Origin: Clostridia bacterium
Lineage (GTDB): Bacteria > Bacillota_A > Clostridia > Oscillospirales > Acutalibacteraceae
Direction: 5' to 3'
Assembly (NCBI GenBank): GCA_009930155.1
Contig: RZYX01000010.1
Location: forward strand, 1 to 38,276
Length of the DNA: 38,276 bases
Shown: positions 16,193-24,392 of the stretch, piece after piece
Position numbering within the stretch: position 1 is the stretch's first letter
Layout: every line of letters begins with the position of its first letter
Program-made: the position numbers and the translations under genes
Notes under the pieces: generated by a model
Database searches by the model: none
Told to the model about the DNA's origin: nothing
Seen by the model: only the letters and a program-made list of their open reading frames with translations

Positions 16193-17485
16193 TTATCCCG
16201 CTGTTTGAATCCTTGTAGGTTCATCTTCAATCTCAACACGCTGAATATCTGCGCCCATTGCATTCAACTTTTCAACTATATTTTCATATCCACGATCTAT
16301 ATAGATAACATTCTCAATTTCTGATTTTCCTTTTGCTGCAAGCCCTGCAATTATCATTGCTGCTCCAGCACGCAAATCATCTGCTTTAATGGGAGCACCT
16401 TTTAGCTCTGCTACTCCCTCAATAACGGCAACCTTACCGTCAACTTGAATTGATGCGCCCATTCTAATGAGCTGTTCTGCATATTTAAATCTATTGTCCC
16501 AGACACTTTCCGAAATTATACTAGTGCCTTGTGCAATTGTGAGTAAAACTGCCATCTGTGGTTGCATATCTGTTGGGAAACCTGGATGCGGCATTGTTTT
16601 AAGGTTACATCTAGTTGGCCTACCTCGAGAAATAACACGAACGGAATCATCGTTTTCGATTACTTCAATTCCACATTCCACAAGCTTTGCTGTGATTGAT
16701 TCCAGATGCTTTGGAATAACATTCTTAACAACTACATCCCCACCTGTTACCGCTGCAGCTACCATATAGGTGCCTGCCTCAATTTGGTCTGGAATAATTG
16801 AATAATCACAACCATGAAGACTCGAAACACCACGAATTTTAATTACATCCGTTCCTGCTCCTCTAACATCTGCTCCCATTAAATTAAGGAAGTTTGCAAG
16901 GTCAACTATATGTGGCTCTTTAGCAGCGTTTTCTATTACTGTAAGGCCTCTTGCTTTAACAGATGCAAGCATTATATTGATTGTTGCACCAACGGAAACA
17001 ACATCCATATAAATAGAACTACCCGAAAGTGTTCCCGCAGAAGCGTTAACAACACCGTTCTCAATAGTTACATTCGCACCAAGCATCTCAAACCCTCTGA
17101 TGTGCTGATCCATTGGCCTAACTCCACCAAAATTGCATCCACCAGGCATTGCAACCTTTGCAAGATTACAGCGACCAAGCAACGCACCAATAAGGTAGTA
17201 TGATGCACGAAGATGCTTTGTAAGATCATGAGGCACAGAGTGTGAATTAACTGTGCGTGTATCAATCTCCAATGTATTGTCATTTATCATTTTAATCTTC
17301 GCACCCATGTTGTGAAGAATTTTTATCATCATTGAAACATCGCTAATGTTTGGTATATTTTCTATTCTGCATACATCTTCAGCAAGAAGAGTTGCAGGAA
17401 TTATCGCAACAACGGCATTTTTGGCTCCGCTAATATTAACTTCTCCGCAGAGCTTATTTCCGCCGTGAATAACAAACTTATCCAC
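16193..17485 (-). CDS. murA: UDP-N-acetylglucosamine 1-carboxyvinyltransferase MurA
   Basis: A 430-residue EPSP-synthase-fold enzyme that adds enolpyruvate to UDP-GlcNAc, the first committed step of peptidoglycan synthesis. K22 and N23 (SGAKNAVV) match the substrate-binding pair. The catalytic Cys is present at C117 in MPGGCNFG, so fosfomycin sensitivity at this residue is expected. R-x-P and GVRPMDQH follow, and PGFPTDMQPQ is the conserved C-terminal-domain motif. The length is normal. The start is GTG 17485 with AAGGAG 11 bases upstream. Firmicutes often have two murA paralogues; only this one is in the window. Confidence 0.96.
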   Translation of the reverse strand: MDKFVIHGGNKLCGEVNISGAKNAVVAIIPATLLAEDVCRIENIPNISDVSMMIKILHNMGAKIKMINDNTLEIDTRTVNSHSVPHDLTKHLRASYYLIGALLGRCNLAKVAMPGGCNFGGVRPMDQHIRGFEMLGANVTIENGVVNASAGTLSGSSIYMDVVSVGATINIMLASVKARGLTVIENAAKEPHIVDLANFLNLMGADVRGAGTDVIKIRGVSSLHGCDYSIIPDQIEAGTYMVAAAVTGGDVVVKNVIPKHLESITAKLVECGIEVIENDDSVRVISRGRPTRCNLKTMPHPGFPTDMQPQMAVLLTIAQGTSIISESVWDNRFKYAEQLIRMGASIQVDGKVAVIEGVAELKGAPIKADDLRAGAAMIIAGLAAKGKSEIENVIYIDRGYENIVEKLNAMGADIQRVEIEDEPTRIQTAG

Positions 17486-17583
17486 CCAAGGAACAACTCC
17501 TTACACTTAAATTTTTATATATAACAATTAAGTTACTATTAAAAAATAGCACTTATAAGTAATTATCAATATTATCTCCAATT

Positions 17584-17612
17584 ATTATACCACCACAGCA
17601 TAGAAAATAAAA
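17584..17612 (-). promoter_or_regulatory. extended -10 promoter of murA
   Basis: Minus strand TGGTATAAT is an extended -10 (TGn plus perfect TATAAT) at 17584-17592. No good -35 is present at 16-18 bp. The leader to the murA start would be about 90 nt. Confidence 0.5.
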
Positions 17613-17690
17613 GCACTTTTTTTAAAAACATTTTCCTATTTGCTGTTAAGCATAAAATACACTCCATAGCGTAGGTTTTATAGTACAATA

Positions 17691-18557
17691 CTAGATATTT
17701 GATAAAAGCTCTTCCATATCTTGTGGTAATTTTGCATCAATTTTAAGCATTTTTCCCGTAATCGGATGCTCAAATTCCACATAACTACAATGAAGTGCTT
17801 GCCTTTCAATTTTAGGATGAATTTCGCCATACATCCTGTCGCCTACCAATGCATTTCCCATATATGAAAAATGCACCCTTATTTGATGTGTTCTTCCAGT
17901 TTCAAGGTTCACCTTTAAAATTGTCATTTTATCGTTACCACCAACAACCTGCCAATGTGTAACCGCCCTATCACCTTCCTCGCCCACTGCTCTTAATGTT
18001 TTTATTGGATCAGGTCTAAAGATTGGTTTGTCTATCGTTCCTTTGCCCTGCAAAACGCCAGTGGCTATTGCTGTGTATTCCTTTTTAATTTTGCCAGAAA
18101 GTTTTGCTGCAGCAAAACTGTTTAGCGCACAAATAACTATACCCGATGTTCCTTTGTCAAGCCTGCCGATAGCTCTAAAAGTTGATCCCTTTCCTTCTTT
18201 TGCCAAATGCCATGAAACTGCATTTGCAAGCGTATCTCCCTGATGATTATGTGATGGATGCATTGGCAAAAGTGCTGGTTTGTCAACAACAATTATATCC
18301 TCATCCTCATACATCACAAATATAGTATGCTCTGAAGGCTGTGCAATTATGTCATCATCGGGAATATTAATTGTAATTTTATCTCCTGCCTTTATTTTGT
18401 CCACTGTTCGTGCATGAATATCATTTAACAATATTCCATTGTCGAACTGTTTGAGTGAGCGAATAAGACGCACAGAAAGTCCTGCACAACCACGAAGATA
18501 GTGCAGAACTTCCTTGTTATCGTATTCGTTCCCAACATAAAACGAAAGTGTCCTCAT
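17691..18557 (-). CDS. RluA-family pseudouridine synthase
   Basis: A 288-residue pseudouridine synthase for large-subunit rRNA. The catalytic Asp is D134 in GRLDKGTSGI, with IIVVDKPALLPMHPS ahead of it and TGRTHQIRVHFSYMGNALVGD after. The N-terminal about 70 residues resemble a divergent S4 domain (VRLIRSLKQFDNGILLND). The exact rRNA position cannot be assigned from sequence alone. The start ATG follows the ilvE stop by 7 bases, with AAAGGTAG at the ilvE end, so the two genes are coupled. Confidence 0.9.
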   Translation of the reverse strand: MRTLSFYVGNEYDNKEVLHYLRGCAGLSVRLIRSLKQFDNGILLNDIHARTVDKIKAGDKITINIPDDDIIAQPSEHTIFVMYEDEDIIVVDKPALLPMHPSHNHQGDTLANAVSWHLAKEGKGSTFRAIGRLDKGTSGIVICALNSFAAAKLSGKIKKEYTAIATGVLQGKGTIDKPIFRPDPIKTLRAVGEEGDRAVTHWQVVGGNDKMTILKVNLETGRTHQIRVHFSYMGNALVGDRMYGEIHPKIERQALHCSYVEFEHPITGKMLKIDAKLPQDMEELLSNI

Positions 18558-18564
18558 ACGCTAA

Positions 18565-19635
18565 CTAATCTACCTTTACTGTCCAGCCAAATGCGTCGGA
18601 CACTTTGCCCCACTGAATGCCTGTAAGATTATCATAAAGCTTTTGAGAAATTTTACCAATTTCTTTATTGTTAATTGGCATTACTTTTTCACCCCAGCAA
18701 AGTTCACCGATAGGTGAAATTACAGCTGCTGTACCACTTCCAAAAGCCTCTTTAAGTCTACCTTCATCCGATGCTTTTGCAACTTCATCAATAGAGATTT
18801 TTCTCTCAGATACTTTAATGCCCCATGAACGAAGCATCTCTATGCAAGACATGCGTGTAACTCCGCCAAGAATACTTCCCTGAAGTGCTGGAGTAATAAC
18901 TTCATCATCAATCACAAAGAAAGCATTCATTGTGCCAACTTCTTCAATATACTTTCTTTCAACTCCATCAAGCCAAAGAACCTGAGTATAGCCCTTTTTT
19001 GAAGCCTCATCCTGTGACTTAAGAGATGCAGCATAGTTACCGCCTGTTTTAGCAAACCCAATTCCGCCTTTAACAGCTCTTACATAGTTTGATTCAACAA
19101 AAATCTTTACAGGATTAAGTCCCTCTGGATAATATGCACCAACAGGTGAAAGTATAACAATAAACATGAGATGATTTGCTGGATGAACACCAACATGAGC
19201 ATCAACAGCAATTATAAATGGACGAATGTAAAGTGATGTTCCTTCAGTTGTTGGAATCCAGTCCTTATCAACCTTTACAAGCTCTTTAATAGCGTGAACC
19301 GCAAACTCCTCGTCAATCTCTGGTATGCAAAGACGGTTATTTGAAAGGTTCATTCTCTCCATGTTCTTATCAGGTCTAAAAAGCTGAATATCACCATTAT
19401 CTGTTCTATAAGCTTTCATTCCCTCAAAAACTTCTTGGCCATAATGCAAACACATTGAAGCAGGATCAAGAGCAAGTGGTGCATAAGGAACTATTCTTGG
19501 GTCATGCCAACCTTCACCCTCATCATAATTCATAATAAACATATGATCTGTATAATAATTACCAAAACCAAGCTTGCCTTGGTCAGCAGGCTTTGATTTT
19601 AAGTTTTTTGTGAGTTCAATTTTAATTTCTTGCAT
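18565..19635 (-). CDS. ilvE: branched-chain amino acid aminotransferase
   Basis: A 356-residue fold-type IV PLP enzyme that interconverts valine, leucine and isoleucine with their 2-oxo acids. It belongs to the long BCAT group resembling eukaryotic and Bacillus enzymes. The PLP lysine is K196 in FAKTGGNYAAS. Other motifs are LHYGQEVFEGMKAYR, FRPDKNMERMN, and GSGTAAVISPIG at the phosphate-binding end. The start ATG has ATAGGAGTGGTAATA upstream; a longer in-frame version from 19665 starts ahead of that site and was rejected. It is first in a two-gene operon with the pseudouridine synthase. Confidence 0.96.
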   Translation of the reverse strand: MQEIKIELTKNLKSKPADQGKLGFGNYYTDHMFIMNYDEGEGWHDPRIVPYAPLALDPASMCLHYGQEVFEGMKAYRTDNGDIQLFRPDKNMERMNLSNNRLCIPEIDEEFAVHAIKELVKVDKDWIPTTEGTSLYIRPFIIAVDAHVGVHPANHLMFIVILSPVGAYYPEGLNPVKIFVESNYVRAVKGGIGFAKTGGNYAASLKSQDEASKKGYTQVLWLDGVERKYIEEVGTMNAFFVIDDEVITPALQGSILGGVTRMSCIEMLRSWGIKVSERKISIDEVAKASDEGRLKEAFGSGTAAVISPIGELCWGEKVMPINNKEIGKISQKLYDNLTGIQWGKVSDAFGWTVKVD

Positions 19636-19679
19636 TATTACCACTCCTATAGTTTGCATCTTCATTTTTTATGTAATAT

Positions 19680-19707
19680 ATTATACCACTATTCATATTA
19701 TTTGCAA
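19680..19707 (-). promoter_or_regulatory. sigma-A promoter of ilvE
   Basis: Minus strand TTGCAA, 16-bp spacer, perfect TATAAT, about 45 bases before the ilvE start. No T-box or leader peptide lies between them. Confidence 0.75.
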
Positions 19708-19717
19708 GAAATAAATA

Positions 19718-19749
19718 CAGAGAGCCTGATATAAAAATCAAGCTCTCTG
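19718..19749 (-). terminator. terminator after the purine permease
   Basis: Arms CAGAGAGC / GCTCTCTG with additional TGAT/ATCA pairing inside. On the minus strand a T-rich stretch follows. Confidence 0.75.
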
Positions 19750-19775
19750 CATTATTATTTTTAATTGTTAAAATG

Positions 19776-21116
19776 TTAAAACTTTATAAATGGAAGAGCG
19801 TATTTAATAATGAATAATAAAACTATTACATACATTAAAGGATGAATATCCTTAACCTTCTTTGTTGCAAGCATAACGATAACATATGAAATAAATCCAA
19901 ATGCAAGACCATCTGTGATTGAATAAAAGAGTGGCATTGCAAGGACTGTAATAAATGATGGAATTGCAACTGAAAGATCATCCCAATCAATATCTTTAAG
20001 TGCACTACACATCATAACACCAACAACAATAAGAACAGGTGCTGTGGCTGCCATTGGAACGAATCCAAGTATAGGAGAAAGAAGCAAAGCGAACAAAAAG
20101 CAAATACTTGTTGTCATTGATGTAAGCCCTGTTTTACCGCCTGCTGAAATACCTGCTGTTGATTCAACATATGTTGTAACTGTAGATGTTCCAAAAACAG
20201 CTCCAACCGATGTTGCAACTGCATCTGCAAGCATTGCCTTTTCAACCTTTGGAAGATTACCATCTTCATCAAGATAACCTGCTTTGTTTGCAGCGCCAAT
20301 AAGTGTTCCGATTGTATCAAACATATCAACAAGAATAAGCGTAATCATAACTGAAACAAGTGCAAGTATTGGAGTTGCAAAAAGTGTCCTGAAGCCTGAG
20401 AAGCAAGCACCAAATGTTGAAAAGTCAACATGAGGAGCCCAGCTTGTTGGCTTTGTAATACCCATGTTTACATTAAATACAAACTGAACAAAACATCCAA
20501 CAATTGATGTGCCGATGATTGAAACAAAAAGAGCACCTGGAACCTTTGAAACAACCAATACAATTGTAAGTGCAAGTCCGAAAAGTGCAAGAAGTGTTGT
20601 TGGAACATTAAGCGAACCCATTCCAATGATTGTTCCTTTATCACTTGACAAAAGACCTGCATTGTTAAAACCAATAAGTGCAATAAACAAACCGATACCT
20701 GCTGAAATAGCCTTTTTGAGTGTAAGTGGAATAGCATCAACAATCATCTTGCGGATTCCAGTTACTGTAATAACTATAAAGAATATTCCTGCGATAAAAA
20801 CTGCTGCAAGTGCGGACTGCCATGAAAGACCCATTGCAAGACACATTGTGTAGCAGAAAACTGCATTAAGTCCCATTCCTGGAGCTTGTGCAAGTGGATA
20901 GTTTGTAAGGATTCCTATAAGAAATGTACCAAAAGCAGCTGAAAGACAAGTAGCTGTCATAACTGCAATATTAGGCATCCCTACTGGTGTGTTCTCACCA
21001 AGAAAAGTTTGGTTTACAAATATAATGTAAGCCATTGTGAAAAAGGTTGTAAGACCCGCGATAATTTCGGTTCTTACGGTGGTATTGTTCTCTTTAAGTT
21101 TGAACAATTTTTCCAT
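19776..21116 (-). CDS. NCS2-family purine permease (AzgA/PbuG-like)
   Basis: A 446-residue polytopic membrane protein of the NCS2 family, AzgA subgroup, whose members import hypoxanthine, guanine or adenine by proton symport. Family motifs are TEIIAGLTTFFTMAYIIFVNQ near the N terminus, APGMGLNAVF, the central GIGLFIALIGFNNAGL, FDTIGTLIGAA, and TTYVESTAGISAGGKTGLTS. About a dozen hydrophobic segments are spread along the protein. Which purine is carried cannot be decided here. The start ATG has AGAGGAGGAAC upstream. It is transcribed alone; no purine riboswitch was found in its leader. Confidence 0.92.
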   Translation of the reverse strand: MEKLFKLKENNTTVRTEIIAGLTTFFTMAYIIFVNQTFLGENTPVGMPNIAVMTATCLSAAFGTFLIGILTNYPLAQAPGMGLNAVFCYTMCLAMGLSWQSALAAVFIAGIFFIVITVTGIRKMIVDAIPLTLKKAISAGIGLFIALIGFNNAGLLSSDKGTIIGMGSLNVPTTLLALFGLALTIVLVVSKVPGALFVSIIGTSIVGCFVQFVFNVNMGITKPTSWAPHVDFSTFGACFSGFRTLFATPILALVSVMITLILVDMFDTIGTLIGAANKAGYLDEDGNLPKVEKAMLADAVATSVGAVFGTSTVTTYVESTAGISAGGKTGLTSMTTSICFLFALLLSPILGFVPMAATAPVLIVVGVMMCSALKDIDWDDLSVAIPSFITVLAMPLFYSITDGLAFGFISYVIVMLATKKVKDIHPLMYVIVLLFIIKYALPFIKF

Positions 21117-21172
21117 AAATATATGTTCCTCCTCTTTTTTCCTAAACCTGTAAGATTTAGAATAATAATTAA

Positions 21173-21201
21173 ATATTATCTTAATAAATAGATACTGTCA
21201 A
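21173..21201 (-). promoter_or_regulatory. sigma-A promoter of the purine permease
   Basis: Minus strand perfect TTGACA (21196-21201), 17-bp spacer, TAATAT. The -35 box lies inside the small inverted repeat ACTGT-8-ACAGT at 21194-21211, a possible operator. Confidence 0.7.
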
Positions 21202-21326
21202 CATAAACAGTCGAATTATAAAGCAATATGTCTAACTAAAAAAGCTTTAAAAACAATTAGCATAAGATTATTATTTTGTTTAGTATGTTCGTATTGTGCG
21301 TCATTAATCACTGTCAAAATGATAAA

Positions 21327-21369
21327 AAACATAAAGAGTCTGCCATACTGCGACAGACTCTTTATGTTT
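21327..21369 (-). terminator. strong terminator after the FemABX gene
   Basis: Perfect 16-bp inverted repeat AAACATAAAGAGTCTG / CAGACTCTTTATGTTT with an 11-base loop, starting right after the stop codon. It closes the murE-FemABX transcript. Confidence 0.85.
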
Positions 21370-22719
21370 TTATTTGCCTTGCAATTTTCTTATATTTTTC
21401 ACAAATCTCATTTTAATTTTTTTAGCCTTTGGCATTAGCTTGCTATAAAGAAAATATTTAAACCTATTGCCAACTAAAACATATTCACCAATAAACTCAT
21501 AATAATCTGCACCAAAACTCTTTTTAAAATCACATATACCCACAAAATTATCCGCTGGTTCAAGTGTGCCAAGAGTTCCCTGCTCTGTTATCTCTGGCGT
21601 TTTTACAAGAACATATCCAAGATCGTGTGTATGGCATCCCTTTTCAATGCTTTTGCAAATTCTAAGGTAATTTAGGTAATGACTGGAGCGAGTGTTGTTT
21701 CTTACTATATTTCTTGTTCCACCAAACAAGCATGACCCAACTCCTGCATATCGCAAAGTAAGCCCACCTGCAACTGGAATCTTTGCATCTTCAGGATATT
21801 CCTTTGTCTCTTCCATCCTTGCTTTAAAACTTTGAGTGTTTTTATCTATCGCTTCAACTTCAGCGTTAAGCCCTTTTACTTTCTTTTCTGGTGCTGTTTC
21901 AAGAGCTTTTATTACAACTTGCTTTTTAGCTTGTCTTTCTTCTTCAAGCTTTCTGTCAATTTCTTTGTCATAATAAGCCATTGTAATATCTGTATTGTCT
22001 CTAAAAACGCTGATAAGATTCTTACAATACTCCGAATCACGCTCAACAAAATCATTTCTATCTGAAGTGTCATGCATAACGCTCATAAAATCTTGCAGTA
22101 TCTGGGGATTCTTTTCAACATCATCATGCGTATATATGTTTGCTACAAGCCCACGCTGTGTTCCTATACGTACACTATAACGCACACCTTTTTCACAGTG
22201 CTTTAACACTTTGTCACTTGGAATTGCTTGCCCATTATCATCCTTTAAGTTTATAAATAGTTGCACGGGATGCTTATAGGTGTATGTTTCTATTTGTGTA
22301 TTTAACTCATAACCGCATTTTGTAAGCAAATTGTGGGTATCAACCCCATCCTTACAATCTTTGCCGTTTATGCGTAGTGCAATAAGCGGGTCAATAATTG
22401 CACAAGTTGCTTTCGCCTTTTTCATTTCACACTTTAAAAAGTCTGAAAATTCGCTTTGTAGTTGCTCATTATTATAGTCGCTTACAGTTCCGCAAGAAAT
22501 ATACCACACCGCTCCAGCGACAGGCAACTTGCGAACAAGTACAAGGCAAGAAAGCACCCTTTCCTCATTATAAAAGCCACTATAAAAACGAGGTTCCCAA
22601 GATTTCTTTACCTTTGGCCACTTTGAACATTGAAGAAATGAACCACCATTAGAAGCCACAAATTCGTCAAACGCTTTTAAATCATTCTCTGTTTTAAATT
22701 CATACATTTCAGATACCAT
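21370..22719 (-). CDS. FemABX-family peptidoglycan bridge aminoacyltransferase
   Basis: A 449-residue protein resembling FemA/FemB/FemX (MurM-like) transferases, which move amino acids from aminoacyl-tRNA onto the side chain of the third stem-peptide residue of lipid II. Seen are an N-terminal GNAT-like part (GGSFLQCSKWPKVKK, YISCGTVSDY), the characteristic charged helical hairpin insert at about 255-330 (EIDRKLEEERQAKKQ...), then the second GNAT-like half with LRYAGVGSCLFGGT and a closing DFKKSFGADYYEFIGEYVL segment. The amino acid added cannot be told from sequence. The ATG at 22719 is one base after the murE stop with only weak AGGAT, suggesting translational coupling. An ATG four codons further on is possible. 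Confidence 0.88.
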   Translation of the reverse strand: MVSEMYEFKTENDLKAFDEFVASNGGSFLQCSKWPKVKKSWEPRFYSGFYNEERVLSCLVLVRKLPVAGAVWYISCGTVSDYNNEQLQSEFSDFLKCEMKKAKATCAIIDPLIALRINGKDCKDGVDTHNLLTKCGYELNTQIETYTYKHPVQLFINLKDDNGQAIPSDKVLKHCEKGVRYSVRIGTQRGLVANIYTHDDVEKNPQILQDFMSVMHDTSDRNDFVERDSEYCKNLISVFRDNTDITMAYYDKEIDRKLEEERQAKKQVVIKALETAPEKKVKGLNAEVEAIDKNTQSFKARMEETKEYPEDAKIPVAGGLTLRYAGVGSCLFGGTRNIVRNNTRSSHYLNYLRICKSIEKGCHTHDLGYVLVKTPEITEQGTLGTLEPADNFVGICDFKKSFGADYYEFIGEYVLVGNRFKYFLYSKLMPKAKKIKMRFVKNIRKLQGK

Positions 22720-22722
22720 ATC

Positions 22723-24189
22723 CTATATAATGTTTAGGCTTTTAAGAGCCTTTTTTGCACATTTACGCTCATCTATTGAAACAAGCTCACCTTTTACCTT
22801 TTGATATTTTTCATGGCCCTTGCCAGCAAGAATAAGCATGTCACCCTCCCTCATAACTTGAATCGCATAATCTATTGCTTGCTCTCTGTCTATAATTATT
22901 TCATACTTACCGCCAGATTCCTCAACATACCCTGATATCTCTTTTGCTATATCTTCAGGATCTTCAAAATTGGGATCGTCTGATGTGATTATCGACAAAT
23001 CACAAAACGAGCCAGCAATAAGTCCCATTTCCCGTCTTCGTAACTGTGCCCTATCTCCAACGCTACCAAACAGGCAAATAAGCCTTTTTGGATCATAATT
23101 ACGCATTGTTTGAAGAAGCTGTTTTAGACTTGCTCCGTTATGTGCATAGTCTATTATAATGCTATAATCATCACTAATCAATACTGGCTCTGTTCTTCCG
23201 CTAACATATACACCAGCGAGCGATTTACGCATAGTATCAATATCTATCCCCATTTTTTCGCACACTGCGATAGCTGCAAGTGCATTATACACACTGTAAT
23301 ATCCAGGCAAACTAACCTGCATATCTTTATACTGCTTTCCATCTACCTCAAGGTCAAAAGCTGTGCCAAGAAAGTTTTTATTTTTAAAGGCACGAACATT
23401 ACTGGCAACATAGTTTGCACTACTGTCAATGCCAAACAAAATCTTTTCTTTTGATTCTTCAATCATATCTTGTGTTGCCTCATCATCCACGCAACCGATT
23501 GCAACATCGCACATACTGAAAAAAGCTTTTTTCCAGCCATAATATTCTTCAAAACTTTCATGCTCATTGCCACCAATATGGTCAGGCGAAATATTTGTAA
23601 AAACGCCCATTGCAAATTTAAGATTGTCAACTCTATTCATTTTAACACCAAGAGAGGAAACTTCCATTGCAACAGCCTTACAGCCGTCATCTGCCATTTC
23701 TTTTAAAAGCTTTTGTGTTTCATATGATTCTGGAGTTGTGTTAACAGTGTCCCTTGTTACATTTCCCCAACTTACTCCAACAGTGCCGATACGCCCTGTT
23801 TTTATTCCACACTTGTCAAGCATATCTTTAACTATGTGAACAGTTGTTGTCTTTCCCTTTGTTCCTGTAACGCCTATTAACGCAAGTCTTTTTGATGGAT
23901 GCTCAAAAAAGTTTGCAGACAAAGTTGCAAGCACAACTCTGGTGTCATCAACCATTATTATGTTTGCATCATTTGGCAGAGAAACATCATGCTGACAAAC
24001 AAAAATACGGCAACCTTTTTCATAAGCAGGAAAAGCAAAGTTATGCCCATCTACCAATGAACCAACAAGGCAAACAAAGATTTTATCTTCCCCTGCATTC
24101 TTTGAATTATATGAAATATCTTTAATATAACTGTCAAGCGGTGGATTGCCGCTGTATTCAACTTTGTTTAATACCTGTTGTAAAAGCAT
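22723..24189 (-). CDS. murE: UDP-MurNAc-tripeptide synthetase MurE (DDPN motif, predicted L-lysine-adding)
   Basis: A 488-residue Mur ligase that adds the third residue to UDP-MurNAc-L-Ala-D-Glu. The ATP loop GVTGTKGKTT (about 106-115), NTTPESYETQ, FTNISPDHIGG, SGRTEPV and DYAHNGASLKQ are in the expected order. The substrate-specificity loop reads DDPN (404-407, bases 22969-22980). DAP-adding enzymes carry DNPR there, while Lys-adding enzymes carry D(D/N)P(N/A), so lysine is predicted. ATG 24189 has GGGAG 7 bases upstream; the upstream in-frame extension would begin inside the promoter and is rejected. The gene is the first of a pair with the FemABX gene. Confidence 0.95.
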   Translation of the reverse strand: MLLQQVLNKVEYSGNPPLDSYIKDISYNSKNAGEDKIFVCLVGSLVDGHNFAFPAYEKGCRIFVCQHDVSLPNDANIIMVDDTRVVLATLSANFFEHPSKRLALIGVTGTKGKTTTVHIVKDMLDKCGIKTGRIGTVGVSWGNVTRDTVNTTPESYETQKLLKEMADDGCKAVAMEVSSLGVKMNRVDNLKFAMGVFTNISPDHIGGNEHESFEEYYGWKKAFFSMCDVAIGCVDDEATQDMIEESKEKILFGIDSSANYVASNVRAFKNKNFLGTAFDLEVDGKQYKDMQVSLPGYYSVYNALAAIAVCEKMGIDIDTMRKSLAGVYVSGRTEPVLISDDYSIIIDYAHNGASLKQLLQTMRNYDPKRLICLFGSVGDRAQLRRREMGLIAGSFCDLSIITSDDPNFEDPEDIAKEISGYVEESGGKYEIIIDREQAIDYAIQVMREGDMLILAGKGHEKYQKVKGELVSIDERKCAKKALKSLNII

Positions 24190-24238
24190 AAAATAACTCC
24201 CGTTTTGGTGAATATTTTTAATAACTATACTTATAACA

Positions 24239-24267
24239 ATTATAGATTTTACTATTTTCATTGTCAA
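24239..24267 (-). promoter_or_regulatory. perfect-consensus sigma-A promoter of murE
   Basis: Minus strand TTGACA, exactly 17 bp, TATAAT. It diverges from the valS promoter; the two -35 boxes are 14 bp apart. Confidence 0.88.
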
Positions 24268-24281
24268 TAGCATCTATAATC

Positions 24282-24310
24282 TTGACAAACTAAAAACTCA
24301 ATGGGATAAT
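24282..24310 (+). promoter_or_regulatory. sigma-A promoter of valS
   Basis: TTGACA, 17-bp spacer, GATAAT. The leader to the valS ATG is about 75 nt, too short for a T-box. Confidence 0.8.
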
Positions 24311-24392
24311 ATACTGAATTTAATTTTATAATATATCTATTATACCTTAAATACAAGAAATATAAAATGCTTAATATGCAGGAGGAAATATA

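Noticed and set aside
21220..21262. A 15-bp string ATTATAAAGCAATAT shared with 34769-34790, each followed by AAAAGCTT
   Set aside because: A single 15-mer match between AT-rich intergenic stretches is expected by chance in a window of this size, and the flanks do not align cleanly.
24311..24392. Possible T-box leader of valS
   Set aside because: The leader is only about 75 nt and lacks the T-box core and specifier stem.
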